The notes: generated by a model not told the origin, from the letters alone. 64,000 bases of DNA from Corythucha ciliata (GCA_038030265.1 CM075941.1:23002001-23066000), one strand, 5' to 3'; positions 1 through 11,345 are shown, counted from the stretch's first letter. Translations and numbers: made by a program.

Positions 1-735
1 ATAATCAAACTCGTCTTCAATATGTGAAGCAAACTGTGGCAGATAAGAGCGAAAATCATTTCTCAGAAGCATTTTTGCTGGAGCAATATGAGTAGAGCAA
101 TGAGGTGTATCTCTTCATTGCAGCAAGTATTCCATCAATGCATCTTTCCAACTTTTGCTTTCTATCACCGCCGTCCGGATTGTTTTATTTAAGTTTGTCA
201 TGAAACAACTTTTCCCACGCTGCAGAAGGAATCTGAGTTGGTCGAATGGGATCTCTTTTTAATTCTGAAAGTGGTTGCTTGGCAAGGTAAACATTTTCTC
301 ACGGCAGATTCTATTTTGGAACTCATGTTTGGAAACCATACTTTTCCTCGCAAAAGCTGGATTTCGTTATACCTTGATGTCCACGATGCGCAAGCGAAAC
401 AGCTTTTTCTTGTAGACTAGTCGGCAAAATAATCCGACATCCAAGCAACAGTACTCCATCGGATGTCACAGCTAATTCATTTTTATAGGCTTAAATGGAA
501 ACAGCTCCCTGTCTGTCCAATCACCCTTGTATACGGCTTGAATTACTTTCTTTAATAGTTTGCCTTTTCTAGTTTCCTCTGAAATTTCATCTCGTTTCAT
601 CGTAGAAGGTAACGTGTTAGTAGTAACGAATAATCGGAATCAGTCCCGTCTTCGCGAGAAACATTGTAACATTTTCGATGTTTTTGCTTGGAATTTTTAA
701 ACGTTCCTCGCAGAGTGCTCTCACCATTACGGCCC
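1..735 (-). pseudogene. Ty3/gypsy integrase fragment, collapsed
   Basis: Read on the minus strand, this is the linker and integrase part of a gypsy pol. The zinc-binding module is visible as AHRGHQGITK near 365-400 and CLPCQA near 300 (the H-H-C-C pattern). It is followed by SAAWEKLFHD and then, after an internal deletion near 190, by the integrase tail IESKSWKDALMEYL and DTPHCSTHIAPAKMLL, which runs off the left edge of the window. Several frame changes and stops separate the blocks, and most of the catalytic core is missing. Together with the gag remnant at 780-1145 it forms one minus-strand element that has lost protease, reverse transcriptase and RNase H. The family assignment is firm; activity is excluded. 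Confidence 0.75.
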
Positions 736-779
736 GAATCAACAAGTCGTCCGGATGACGGAGACTGATGAAATTTCGA

Positions 780-1145
780 ATCAGGAAAATTATTATTTTT
801 TTTTTTTTTCTCGCATTTTTAGAACAATATTTTCCTTTTGCTGGGCATTATCCTTGCTTGTGAGGCCACTCACCATCACACGCGAAACATTTTCTGAAAT
901 TGAACTTCTTGTCCAATTTATTTACAGTGTTAGAGGCCTAACACGGATAATTTGTTTGTGTTGAAAGATGTGATTCAGGTTTAATTACCTCATCTGCCTG
1001 GCCCCACGCAAGAACCTCCTTTAGTGTCATGTCTTTCTTCAACATTTCTTTTCTCAGATATTCCGAAGTAGTACCCATCATCAACTGAATTTTAATTTCC
1101 AAGTCTGTGTCACGCAAATCACACGTAACAGCCATACGTCTAAGG
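780..1145 (-). pseudogene. Ty3/gypsy gag fragment with zinc knuckle
   Basis: The minus strand reads CDLRDTDLEIKIQLMMGT followed by a helical segment ending in LKEVLAWGQADEVI, the pattern of the capsid C-terminal part of K02A2.6-like gypsy gag proteins. After one stop it continues to KCFACDGEWPHKQG, a stop, then CPAKGKYCSKNA, a nucleocapsid zinc knuckle of the kind followed by protease in intact elements. The sequence then jumps directly to the integrase linker at about 735, so some 2 kb of pol is missing. It is a dead fragment of the same element as 1-735. Confidence 0.7.
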
Positions 1146-1264
1146 GTTAGGTCGACAATGTCCGTTTAAACGTTTTTTTATTCAAAATACTAGATCGGAT
1201 TGGGGTGTAAGCTCTTAAAATCAGCTTAGTGTTAAACGGAACTTTAAACCCATGTGGTCGACCC

Positions 1265-1400
1265 GGGCCTTAAGGCCCGTTCACAAGCTCTATGTACGCG
1301 TGCTGTGCGTTCTGTGGACCTAGCCGAAGTTTTTATTCTGTGTATCCCCACAAACGCACATGCGTTGCCCATAGTGCCTGTTCACAAGCTCCACATGCGA
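1265..1400. repeat. Fragment of the GGCCCGTTCACAAGCTCTATG MITE family
   Basis: GGCCCGTTCACAAGCTC at about 1275 matches the terminal repeat of the intact MITE at 8566-8702, including the following TTCTGTGGA motif. A second, diverged GTTCACAAGCTCCACATG lies near 1380 in the same orientation. No opposite terminus or target duplication is seen here, so this is a decayed or rearranged copy. A single further end of this family occurs near 13449. Confidence 0.5.
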
Positions 1401-1534
1401 CAAAAATGTCAGATGGGAGAGGGTTTTAATAATTTTGCAGTGTGAAGTGAGCAAACAAGTGCGTGAGTGTTTGACGTTATTGCGCTTGTGACATTGACGA
1501 AAGTCGCTGAAGAATTTATTCAATTTGAAATGAT

Positions 1535-1790
1535 GTACTTCTACCTTGGGGGGACCTCCCCCTCCACCATGACTTTTTCAAAAAATTAAAATGGGAATCA
1601 AAGGCTACTCTAACATGAAGTATTCGCACCGAATATGATGCTTCAACCCCTATCCCCCCTCCACCATGATAGATTTGGCCCAAATTCAATACCGACCGGG
1701 ATCTTATGACTACTGATTTTTGTGCCAAAGCGTGTTCCGCTAAATTAATTTCTTCGAGAGTTATCGTGCTAACAAGAAAACGACCATAAA
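1535..1790. repeat. Dispersed repeat also present at 12740-13080 and partly at 14425-14480
   Basis: The stretch with the C-rich CCCCCTCCACCATGACTTTT block, ACCGAATATGATGCTTC and GAGAGTTATCGTGCTAACAAG recurs at 12760-13065 in the same order with small insertions. The last motif recurs again near 14465. It has no credible open reading frame. The copies are direct, not inverted. It may be the body of an unrecognised non-autonomous element. Confidence 0.5.
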
Positions 1791-2199
1791 TATACAGGGT
1801 GACCAATAACGAGATGCTCAGAGAAAAACCTGAGTTTGGGGCCATCATTTGGGACCAAAATGCCTATGTGACATTATTAAAAATTCCTTTTAGTTTTCTA
1901 AGAATCGTCCATTTTACATATTTTTTTCGGGTATTTTTTCACTGAACTTGGTTTTCAACAGCAACAACGATCTGAAAACGACTAAGGGTATGTTTATGTA
2001 GAACTGGTGACCAAAGAGGAGAGCGCCTCTAGGCCACAAGCCCGGATAATATCGGCGAGCAACAAGCTGAGAAGAAACCCCGCGGAGCTAGCTCCAACGT
2101 GCTACAAATGCAGTTGGACGAAGAGCGGAATTGTGTCTTCCGGAGCATGGAGGACACTTCGAGCAGCAGCAGAGAGAAAGAGGGTTTCTTTTTTTTTTT

Positions 2200-2201
2200 A
2201 A

Positions 2202-2236
<35 letters not shown>
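2200..2236. repeat. (ATT)n microsatellite
   Basis: About twelve uninterrupted ATT units preceded by a T-run, in the core of the surrounding foldback element. Confidence 0.95.
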
Positions 2237-2239
<3 letters not shown>

Positions 2240-2383
2240 CTGTCATATTTTGTGGATAGTAGTCTCCAGAATTACGTTTTCTTTATAAATACACGAATTG
2301 ATTTGTTTTTTTCTTTTAATTTGTTCTTCTTACATCTCTAAATTGTTAGTAGAAGCGCTTAAACTTCGAGGGTTAGTGGATAA

Positions 2384-2599
2384 AGCATGCATAAAGCTGT
2401 AGCCGTACGAGCCTACATTGTCTGTCTTCTCTCGTTGAGGTTCGTCAAAAACGGACCTGTTTCAGCTGCTCGCCACGAGTTTCAGTCGGGAAACCAAACG
2501 CTGAAGATGGCGAGCAGCCAAAACCGGTCCGTTTTTGACGAACCTCAACGATGGAAGACAGACAATGTAGGCTTCTACGGCTACAGCTTTATGCATGCT
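2384..2599. mobile_element. Palindromic MITE, TAA target duplication
   Basis: AGCATGCATAAAGCTGTAGC at the left end is the start of an inverted repeat of about 85 bp whose partner closes at 2599. Both sides are flanked by TAA (2381-2383 and 2600-2602). The arms meet in the inverted pair CGTCAAAAACGGACC / GGTCCGTTTTTGACG around a short loop. It has no coding capacity. A 3-bp TWA target duplication is the signature of PIF/Harbinger-type transposition. It is nested inside the 1791-3435 foldback element. Confidence 0.75.
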
Positions 2600-3637
2600 T
2601 AATTACATATTTCATTAATCTTACTTCTTGCCCCTCTTCTTCAGTACTGACTTAAGAAAGCTTGGATAACATAAATTATATTTATTTTCTTAGGGTATGT
2701 TTATGTAGGAGCGGTGACTAAAGAGGAGAGCTGCGAGGAGAGTGTAGCAAAGAAAATTGTCATGTTAGTTCCGGTACAATTTTTAGGGCCACTTTCTTGC
2801 TTAGAGGCGCTCTCCTCTTTGGTCACCGGTTCTACATAAACATACCCTTAGTCGTTTTCAGAACGTTGTTCCTGTTGAAAACCAATTTCAGTGAAAAAAC
2901 ACCCGAAAAAAATATGTCTCATGTAACCCATTTTGCTCGTGTCACCTGAGGTTTTTCAGACATTTTGCCTAATTTCTCCTGCCAAATGGACGAATATCAA
3001 AACGTGAATAGATCATTCGAAAGCTCACTAAATTAGATAGTTTTTTCCAGCGGTAAAAATAATAGTCGACAATTTAGGAAAGTTTAGAAAATCACGTCCG
3101 GAATTTTCCAAATTTTTGAAAAATGAAGTTTGTTTCCGATCGAGCTTCTGTCATGCCAAATAAATGTAGTTTAATCATGATTTCAATGAACTATTCTGTA
3201 AGAAAATTTTGTGCTCTTTCCAACGAGCTCCTTAGTTTTGGGTTTGCAAGAATTACGAGGCTTGCAACATGCACATTTCGAAAAAAAGAAGCAACAAGCC
3301 AAAATAACGTAAAATGGACGATTCTGAGAAAACTAAAAGGCATTTTTAAAAATGTCACATAGGCATTTTGGTCCCAAATGATGGCCCCAAACTCAGGTTT
3401 TTCTCTGAGCATCTCGTTATTGGACACCCTGTATAAATCAATAAACCAGTATGTATACGTATATTTTTTTTTTGTGGCATTAGCCCGAAAGCCATAGCCA
3501 GAGGGTTGTTTAAGAGTGTTACCTACACAGTGTGGTTAATTGAAATTAAAAATTTGTGTATATTTCGGAAAACAGTTGGATTTTTTGACCCCAGAATAGT
3601 TAGGTAGTTAAATGGATTGGGTAGAGCACAGACCAAC

Positions 3638-4458
3638 GGTGACCGGAGTTTTGCGGTCCGGAGGTTTGCGGTCACCTTAAAAAAAGGATAATCCTATACC
3701 TGCAAAGGGTGGCAGAAAGAAATACCTCGGAGAACTGCGGTCGTGTGTCTCCCCAACCTATAGCTCAACTTTCCTTCTGTACAATCGTTCCACTATCATT
3801 AGAACACACAGCTTTGAAATCAATGAAATAAGCTTGGTTGGTAGAGTCGAAGTTCTGGGGACTAGTTAGGGATGCTATAGCTATGCTAAAAGTTTCAGTC
3901 TTTCAGTCCGTGAATAGGAACGAAGTGACTTATTTCTCTAGATTTTAGGTTGTTATCGTACGAGGTGTTTGTAAACCAACAAAGTGACTCAAGAGCGTTC
4001 TCCGCAACAACCGTTTGCAACAGTCAGTCACATTCGCTTTTTCGACAAAGTCGAGTCAATCAAGTGATTGCATGTTGGTACATAGTTACTAAATACTAAC
4101 TGTTATCTAAAGGTGTAGCTCAGAACTCTACATATATTTTGGCGAACAAGAACTGATGAAAAACCTACTCCCTTGTCCCTTCATTCCTATTCACGGACCG
4201 AAACTTTAATAGCATAACTGTAGCATCCCAAACTGGTCCCTAGAAGTTCAACTCGACCTACCAAGCAATCTCATTGATTTCAAAGCTGTGTGTTCCTACG
4301 GCAGTGGAACTATTGTACAGAAGGTGAGGTGAGCTATAGGCTGGGGAGAGACATGACCGCAGTTCTCCAAGGCATTTCTTTCTACTATCCTTTACAGGTA
4401 CAGGATTATCCTTTTTTATGGTGACCGCAAACCTCCGGACCGCAAAACTCCGGCAACC
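3638..4458. mobile_element. Foldback element with 8-bp target duplication, inside LINE 3' region
   Basis: Inverted arms of about 290 bp begin GGTGACCGGAG on the left and end CTCCGGCAACC on the right. They are flanked by the direct repeat AGACCAAC at 3630-3637 and 4459-4466. The arms share the GAACACACAGCTTTGAAATC motif in opposite orientations. An 8-bp duplication fits hAT, P or Merlin type insertion. There is no coding capacity. It lies just past the C-terminal end of the LINE ORF2 and so is younger than the LINE. Confidence 0.8.
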
Positions 4459-4479
4459 AGACCAACTGGTCGAACAAAA

Positions 4480-7400
4480 CCCCCCCAACGTACCACATGT
4501 ATCACACTGGTCACTTGAATGAAGATTTTCTTAAAATACGCAGGACATAGTCCGTGGTTTGCTCTTAGGCGACAGATATTTGTACACATATTTTTGGATA
4601 TGTTCTGTTTGTGGAACCACGGGCGCTCATTTACTAAAGGGTTATGGCACATGTAAAATAAACCATTTTCGCTCGAGCGATAAATCTGATACCATGACTC
4701 ACGCAATATTGATCTACTGAAATTGAAAAATTCTGAGAAATTGAGTGTAATGTTTATAGCTATAGCTTGTCTCCATAAAAACACGCCTCTTTCGCCAGGT
4801 GATCCGCTGTCTTGTTTCCGATAATACCAGAGTGGCTTGGCACCCAGACTAGTATCACTCATTTTTTTTGGTTTTTCAGTTGGCATAAAGTTTTCAGCAC
4901 TTGAACCATAGTTATTGTTCCTTTCGCATACCCAGGGGGATTCGATAAGAAAGAGAGGACGCTCCTGTTATCGGTGATGATAGCAAGATCTTTGGTCGAA
5001 TTTAGGCCACTGAAATAATTGAGAGCTTCGCGTACCGCCATCACTTCACACGTAAAACTCGATGTATGTTTGGGAAGTCTGAACATGCTACGCTTTTCGT
5101 TCGTTCTGTCGTAAAAGGAGCAACCCGCTCTACTTTCTGATTTGGAGCCGTCAGTAAAAATGTGTATAGCATTAGGAAATTGGAGAAGCTCTGTTTCCAT
5201 CAACCTACTCAGGGCCACTGAGGGCAGGTCTTTTTCTAGACATTTCCGAGTAGTGAGATTATTATGCCTGAAAAGCGTTTTGTGTTCTTCCTCTGCCAAG
5301 GCAAACAATGAAATGGGATATTCTGACGTGTGAATCTGATTCAATACTGGATGTAATCTGAGAAAACTGCGTGTAAGCATAGGAGATGACTTTTTCTGCC
5401 AAAATCTGGAAGTCAGATTCAAAGTATTCAAATGGCAGACTTTACTAGCCAAGTCAGAGAAGGAACTGTAAATTTTTAGAAATAGTCGGTCAGTCAGAAC
5501 CTCTCGCCTTACACTAAGAGGAATTTCACCTGCTTCATTTAGTAAGGTGTTGATAGGAGTGGAACGAAGCATTCCTAAACATAAGCGCAGGCATTTACGC
5601 TGAATAACGTCAAGTCTTTTAAGGGTAGACACACATGCTGTACCGTAGAAGGAGCACCCGTAATCAAATATTGAGCGAATTGTTGCCTTGTAAAACATGA
5701 GAGAGACATTTGGGTCCGCGCCCCATCTAGTATGCGATATAGATCGCAAAACATTTACGTATTTCTCCGATTTGATCGCAATCTGTTCGACATGGGACTT
5801 TCATGTAAGCTTGCGATCAAAATACAAGCCTAGAAATTTCGCTTCATTTCTGATCGGAAAAGTACAGTATCCAACTTCCAAGTTTCCACTCAACAAATTG
5901 GACCTGCGCCTGGAAAACGGGACAACGACCGACTTACTGGCTGCGATTGATAAACCTTTGTTAAATAGCCATTCTTGAAAACGGGTTACACCCTCTCGAA
6001 GTAACTCTGTGCACCGCCCCATATCTCTGTCTGTCACGTACAAGCAAACATCATCCGCGTACTGAAGAATGCTCACCCCTTGTGGTAGAAATTCTTCCAC
6101 ATCAGCAACATATATCGCATAAAGGATTGGGCTTAAGACCCCCCCTTGTGGCAATCCGATATGAACCAGTCTTGGTCCAAGGCGTGTGTCATTAATTTGG
6201 ACAAAAATTTTACGTTCCGCGATCAACGATATGACTCTGAGGGCAAATTGAAGAGGGATACCGATTTTAACCATACTGTCCTGCAATATTTGTAGATTAA
6301 CGTTATCATAGGCTCGTGAGACGTCTAGAAAAATGGCCAGCGTTATTTTACTTTCTGTGAATCCTAGTTGCACGTCTGTAGTGAATTTTGACAGGCTGTG
6401 CATAGTACCCCTACCTTTTCTAAATCCAAATTGGCTGGACGGGAGAGCCTTTTTCTTCTCTAGCCAAAACTCCAGACGGTTCAGGACGGACGGACACAGG
6501 AGGACAGGGTTATTGGGCGGTAGGAATCGGATTGATTGGCAGGTTTATTTGGTTTAAGTAGAGGGATTATTAAATTATCTTTCCAACAATCAGGAATGTT
6601 GCCACTTTTCCAAATGTCATTGAAAATGTTAATTAAGTGTTGCTTGGAGAGGGAAGAGCAGTTTTTCAGAATCGGGTACGTGACGTTGTCCAATTCGGGA
6701 GATGTGTTCCTGGAGTTTTTGATTGCAAGGTCGAGTTCATTGATTGTAAATTCACTAGTTAGAAAACACGATGGGCTCAGAGTGATGGGTGACGTTACAG
6801 GAAGTTGGCAGGCAAAATCAGGTGCTAATTTGCATAAAAAATCATTGCTCCGTTCTCCAGGGTAGGTTGCAGGGACAAGTTCAGAAACTGATTTGTTTAT
6901 TTGTTTGATTCTCTTCCAGATATCTCCAATGGGGAAACTGCCGTTTAGTTGTTCGCAAAATACTCTCCAGGATTGGCGTTTGGCCTGCTTCACGATTCGT
7001 TTTGTCTCGGCACATTTTCTTTTTAGTTCCATGAACGAACTTATTGTTGGGTTACATTTGTAAGTTCTGAGCGCTGCTGACCTGCGTCTCTTTGCAGTAG
7101 CACACTCATCAGTCCACCAAATCGCATTTTTGTTTTGTTTTGAAGTAGGTGAGTATTTCGGTATTGCAGAGTCACAAGCTAGTTCCAAAACTCTATGAAA
7201 GTCATTATACGAATTCATATGTGACAAGTTAGCATGATTATCCATGCAGTTTCTGAACTCGTCCCAGTCAGCCCTCCCGTCATTCCACTTTTTCAAACGG
7301 GGTCGCCGAGATACCGCGTTTTTAATTTTTATTGATGACGTAGAAATAATAATGGGCAAATGATCTGATCCTAACGTATCATTAACAGTGGCCTAGCTGA

Positions 7401-8001
7401 AATTTGGAGCTATATGAGGACTACACAGGGTCAAGTCGAGAACTGATAAAGTATTATTTTTAAAACGATTGATGAAAGTTGGGGAACCGTCGTTAACTAA
7501 AGCCAAGTTAGCCTCTTGCATCGCCTCCAACAGTTGCCTTCCCTTGGGCTGAGAGAAATTTGACCCAAATACCTGGTGATTGCAATTAAAATCTCCCAAA
7601 AATAAAGAGGGGACTGTGAAATTTTTGAAAAAGGTTTCCCATTGGTACTGAGTTAAGTTATTTGACGGGCTATTATAAAGAGACAACACGTTAAGACCAT
7701 TGCCTGTGTCAAGTTTTATAGAGATACCTACTACCATCAATCCTTCAATCCGGGGCAGGTTGTGAATGATTGTATACGGAATATTTGACTTGACAAGAAG
7801 GGACACTCCAGCTTTACCGTCCACCCTATCCTGCCTGACTATGTTATAATCATTTATAACATAACGTTGGTGTGGCTTAAACCACGTTTCAGAAATAGCT
7901 GCAATATGAATGCTGTTGGATAAGAGAAAATTCTCTATTTCAGCAATTTTAGAAGCCAAAGATCTAGCATTCCATTGTAGAATGTTTATTGTGTTGGACA
8001 T
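4480..8001 (-). pseudogene. LINE ORF2: endonuclease, reverse transcriptase, RNase H
   Basis: It starts MSNTINILQWNARSL at 8001. The N-terminal endonuclease contains ISETWF, LGDFNCNHQVFGS and, across a stop, GSDHLPII. The RT follows with SYRPITL near 6500, FLDVSRAYDNV near 6320, GLPQGGVLSP near 6140 and the catalytic YADD near 6055. The RNase H contains IFTDGSKSESRAG near 5150, an EVMAVREALNYF helix near 5030 and ITDNRSVL near 4960. Damage: an in-frame TAG at 7393-7395, a frame break near 6480, an in-frame TGA at 5801-5803 and a frameshift near 4870. The C-terminal cysteine/histidine-like segment survives to about 4480. The order of domains is complete, so loss of function came from point mutations. 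Confidence 0.85.
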
Positions 8002-8065
8002 TTCACAGCTGTGTATGTGTATATGTATATTATGTTACAGATAATATGTAAATGTGGTCCTACTC

Positions 8066-9531
8066 CTAGTGTAGACTTTTTATTCGATCCCATATCCAAT
8101 TTTTCAGAGTATCTACGTCAATGGCTCCTTGTTTTGATTGAACTTGCAGGCAGATTGCAAGCACTATATCGAAAATGAATTCCTTGTCTACTGAAGAAGT
8201 CTTTTGGCTTTCCGGCAGTGTGTGTGGGTTTTTATTAATCAAACCCCCTGGAATATTCTTTGGAAACACGTTTGGAGAGTTTATTGGTTGGACATTTTTT
8301 GTTTGTACACTTCGAGAGGGAGAAACATTACGGACTCTTTTAGTAGTTCGAGGGAAATTACTCGATGATGCGAATGTTCTGTTGGGAACAGCTGTTGACA
8401 GAGGTGGGAAGGCGTTATTATCGTCTAGGTTTACTTCACTAGAAATTCTTGCATATGAGTTACCCTCCAGGAGTTCCTTTGCGTCGAAGTAAGGGATGTT
8501 ATTATCTGCCATTAAGTACTTAGTGCGTTTCTCTTTATCAAAAGCTGGACATTCTCTTTTACTAAAGGCCCGTTCACAAGCTCTATGTTTACGTTCTGTG
8601 GAGTCTATGCAACCAAACAAATTTATTCCCTCGAAAAATGAAGTATTTTTATAGGTTGCATAAACACCACACAACACAAACATAGAGCTTGTGAACGGGC
8701 CTTAAGGGCTGAATGTCCGTTTCCGCAGTTAGCGCATTTTATTAACTCACTCTTGCAATCATTCACATTATGCTTATCCCCGCAACTTTCACAGCGACTA
8801 GCCCCCTTACATTGGTCGGAATAATGACCAAATCGTAAACACATCCTACATTGGACTATGTTTTGAATGTACTTTTCGACTTCGCATTTAGTGTGATAAA
8901 TACGCACAAATGAGGGCAATATTTGTCCTCTTATAGTGATCAAAACTGACTGAGTAGGAATTAGTTGATTTTCTTTAGTGGAGTCATTTACTAACCGTCT
9001 ATTGAATCGTTTAACATGAATTATTTCAAGTTTATTGCCGTTTGGACCTTCAGTTTCTTTTTTAATTTCATCTTCCGTGATTTGAGTGTCAACTCCCCGT
9101 ATGACACCTTGCCTTCGCAAACTGAACTTTGGAATGTACGCTTTTATTTTGTTTTCCGTAAGATAGGACGAGTTAACAAGTTGATTAGCTGAATCGTATG
9201 ATTTCATTTCTACACGAACGCGATTTTTTCCCACAGATTTGATTGACTTGATGTTTTGAGAAATATGTTTACCCTGAGAGTGAAAAATGCGCCCAATAGC
9301 CATGGGGTGTAGGCGACCCATTCCATTTTTTCCATTTTCGAGACTTTCAGTAATTACGAGGTAAGGACCCGAGTCTTCACCGTTGTACAACAACTGAGGA
9401 TGTTCTTTGAGAACACCTGTTGAGTCGGTTTCCATTGTACAATTTGATGACCCATCGTGACTATCCGTCGGTAATGAAGTAATCACTACATTGGAGCCCT
9501 TTATAGGCGGCCCCCCTCCTTCGTTGGGCAT
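8066..9531 (-). pseudogene. LINE ORF1, CCHC nucleic-acid-binding protein, split by a MITE
   Basis: The protein begins MPNEGGGPPIKGSNV (ATG complement at 9531; a longer reading uses a TTG). The middle contains a PYLVITES strand and RRQGVIRGVDTQITEDEI, as in I-superfamily ORF1 proteins. Near the end are knuckles of the form C-x2-C-x4-H-x4-C (CRMCLRFGHYSDQC) followed by two more cysteine clusters. The last knuckle is cut at NCGNGHSAL by the MITE 8566-8702 and resumes as SKRECPAFDKEKR. The tail ends LKNWIWDRIKSLH at 8066. ORF1 is followed by ORF2 after about 60 nt. Apart from the insertion the frame is open throughout. Confidence 0.85.
8566..8702. mobile_element. 137-bp MITE, TAA target duplication, in LINE ORF1
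   Basis: Termini AGGCCCGTTCACAAGCTC and its exact inverse, flanked by TAA at 8563-8565 and 8703-8705. Removing it with one TAA restores the LINE ORF1 frame across the third zinc knuckle. The 3-bp TWA duplication indicates PIF/Harbinger-type mobilisation. Related ends occur near 1275 and 13449. Confidence 0.88.
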
Positions 9532-9807
9532 TTTACCCAACCAAAATCAAATTAGTCCCAGGAGACTCAAAATAAAATAAAATAAATGAAATAAAAATTT
9601 TAAAACTTTTTTTAAAGGAAAGAAAGAGAATAAGATAACAAGAAGCCGACTTATCGCTTGTATACATATATGTATAGGAGAGCAGAGGTCCTTCCCGAGC
9701 GAAGGTTCGACAACAACTGAATAGGTACCGTACCTGGCATCTCGGTCTCGATCCTCTGGATAATAGGTCTCGTGCCTGTATCGGTCTCGGCATGATATCG
9801 AAACTTA

Positions 9808-10029
9808 GGCCGTTTTCACCCTTGCAGATTCCGGTATCCGATTCCTGTACCGAGGATACTAAAAAATACAATACGGCAAACCCGCTCATTCGCACTTAAG
9901 ATTCCGGAATCAGATACTTAAAGTATGCGATTCCGGAATCTAAGTGTAAAGGAGCGCCTTGACTTTAGCGTATTTTTAGTATCCTCGATACGGGAATCGG
10001 ATACCGGAATCTCAAGTGTGAAAACGGCA
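9808..10029. mobile_element. 222-bp MITE, TTA target duplication
   Basis: Long imperfect inverted arms share GCCGTTTTCAC, ATTCCGGTATCCGATTCC and GAGGATACTAAAAA. They are flanked by TTA at 9805-9807 and 10030-10032. A second pair, GATTCCGGAATC, occurs twice in the loop. No coding capacity. PIF/Harbinger-type by target site. Confidence 0.8.
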
Positions 10030-10032
10030 TTA

Positions 10033-10423
10033 GTCCCATTATCGGTGCATCACTTCATAATTTGTCCTAGCTTACAAGCTCACCAAGCAGACCAGAGCCC
10101 GTCTGCAAATTCATATAAGAAGGGAGCCGTGTCTACGGCCCGCAAGGCAAGTCGAGCGTCGAGCCTGCCTCAACCTCAAAGCTCCATCTCAAACAGGTAA
10201 AATTACAAAATAACATGAAAATAACACTTGACTCTATAGTTTTGCTAGGGAGGTTGAAGTTGTGAGGAAAATTCTAGGAACGACTTGGTACGGGCCCATA
10301 CATTATTACAAGAAATGAGCATTACTTACATGCTCCATTTCAGTAAGAAAATCAGTAGGATTGGAAATTGATGTTGGCTACACAGCACGCATACTTACAA
10401 AAGGGTCGCAAACAAAACTCATC
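10033..10423. other. No recognised gene
   Basis: A TATAAG motif near 10115 and a CAG/GTAAAA donor-like site at 10196 are present, but no supported coding exon was found. The rest is unassigned sequence. Confidence 0.4.
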
Positions 10424-10426
10424 ACC

Positions 10427-10812
10427 GGGGCCGTATTCCGAAGCAGTGTGAAAATGCCGCAAAAAGCGGTTGCTATGGCAGGATAATGTTATTTCTTATT
10501 CTGCGTCCTTGGATCCCGCTTGCGGCATTTTTTCCCGACCGTTCAGAATAAGGCCCCTGGGGGTCAACCATGAGCTAGCGTAAAAATACCGTCAAAACGC
10601 GGTATCTATGGCGTTATAACATTATTTGTGATAGAGCGTCCTTAGTTACCGCTTGCGTTAATTTTTTAACGCTAGCTCATGGTTGACCCCCTGAACGGTC
10701 GGGAAAAAGTGCCGCAAGCGGGATCCAAGGACGCCGAATAAGAAATAAGATTATCACTCCATAGCAACCGCTTTTTGCGGCATTTTCACACGGCTTCGGA
10801 GTACGGCCCCAG
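10427..10812. repeat. Nested cluster of GGGGCCGTATTC MITEs
   Basis: Two related MITE halves with ATGCCGCAAAAAGCGGTTGC and GCGGGATCCAAGGACG motifs lie in opposite orientation at 10427-10556 and 10691-10812, on either side of a different 131-bp MITE. The terminal 11 bp missing from the second copy (GGGGCCTTATT) are found inverted just beyond its other end, at about 10814-10824. This suggests that an internal segment was flipped. The same family recurs at 14833, 37181, 37508 and 37640. Confidence 0.7.
10560..10690. mobile_element. 131-bp MITE, CTG target duplication
   Basis: Ends GGGGTCAACCATGAGCTAGC and its exact inverse, flanked by CTG at 10557-10559 and 10691-10693. The interior contains CGTCAAAACGCGGTATCTATG. 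Inserted into the neighbouring MITE cluster, so it is the youngest layer here. Confidence 0.82.
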
Positions 10813-10829
10813 AATAAGGCCCCTGGTTT

Positions 10830-11340
10830 GTATTTATCTCACTTCACTTGCGAGATTAGAGTTAACTGTCGAACCAACCTCCTATTATTTTTTCCAGAAA
10901 TAATATTGAGGAAAAAAATACATCTGATGGAATGGAAGTAGGCTTAACTCATCGCTACTTTTTTATTTGGCAATTAAACTCAATTACACTTCCTTAATAG
11001 TAGAACCTCATACTTTTTAGATATTTTTTGAAAAAATGTTCGATTTTTTTCCTTGAATGAAGGGAACAATAGTGCTTTTACCACAATTATATTAAATGCA
11101 TTGAAAGTTCTCCTGTAAAGGTAACTCAGGCCCTTAACTGGCGCACTAAACATGTTTTCCTGTCAAAATCTAGTCTATATTCAAACGCAAAACAGAATGG
11201 ATGCTGGGGGTTATGTAACGCACCAGACAATCAAGACAGTTGTATCAAAGGTGCGGTCCAGTCTCTAAAATATAACTACTTACATATATTTATGTATTCT
11301 GTACAATGAATTGCTACAATGAAATGATAGAAAATATGTT
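10830..11340. other. No recognised gene
   Basis: AT-rich sequence without a convincing open reading frame or repeat structure, immediately 3' of the MADF-BESS gene on the minus strand. Confidence 0.4.
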
Positions 11341-11345
11341 TTATT

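Larger units (their letters stand above)
1791..3435. mobile_element. Foldback element with TACAGGGTG termini
   Basis: The left end (TATACAGGGTGACCAATAAC) and the right end are inverted copies, flanked by TA. The left arm runs 1791-2034 and the right arm 2790-3435. The right arm carries about 380 bp (2935-3310) absent from the left arm. The inner part of both arms contains GGGTATGTTTATGTAGAAC and GTCGTTTTCAG. No transposase is encoded. The central region holds a microsatellite and a separate nested MITE. The TA flank is compatible with a Tc1/mariner-type or other TA-targeting origin, but this is inference. Confidence 0.7.
3464..9531 (-). mobile_element. I-like LINE, near full length, two ORFs, poly(A) tail
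   Basis: The element runs on the minus strand from ORF1 (ATG complement at 9531) through ORF2 to a 3' UTR ending in a poly(A) tract, seen as the T-run 3464-3473. ORF1 has CCHC zinc knuckles. ORF2 has apurinic-type endonuclease, reverse transcriptase with YADD, and an RNase H domain; the RNase H plus a CCHC ORF1 points to the I superfamily rather than CR1 or RTE. The tail is preceded by CCCTCTGGCTATGGCTTTCG. It is interrupted by a foldback at 3638-4458 and a MITE at 8566-8702, and carries nonsense and frameshift mutations, so it is inactive. Its 5' UTR may extend to about 9800. Confidence 0.85.

Noticed and set aside
10080..10200. Promoter with TATAAG and a first exon ending at a donor at 10196
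   Set aside because: No downstream coding exon fits and no start codon context is convincing; a chance combination is likely.
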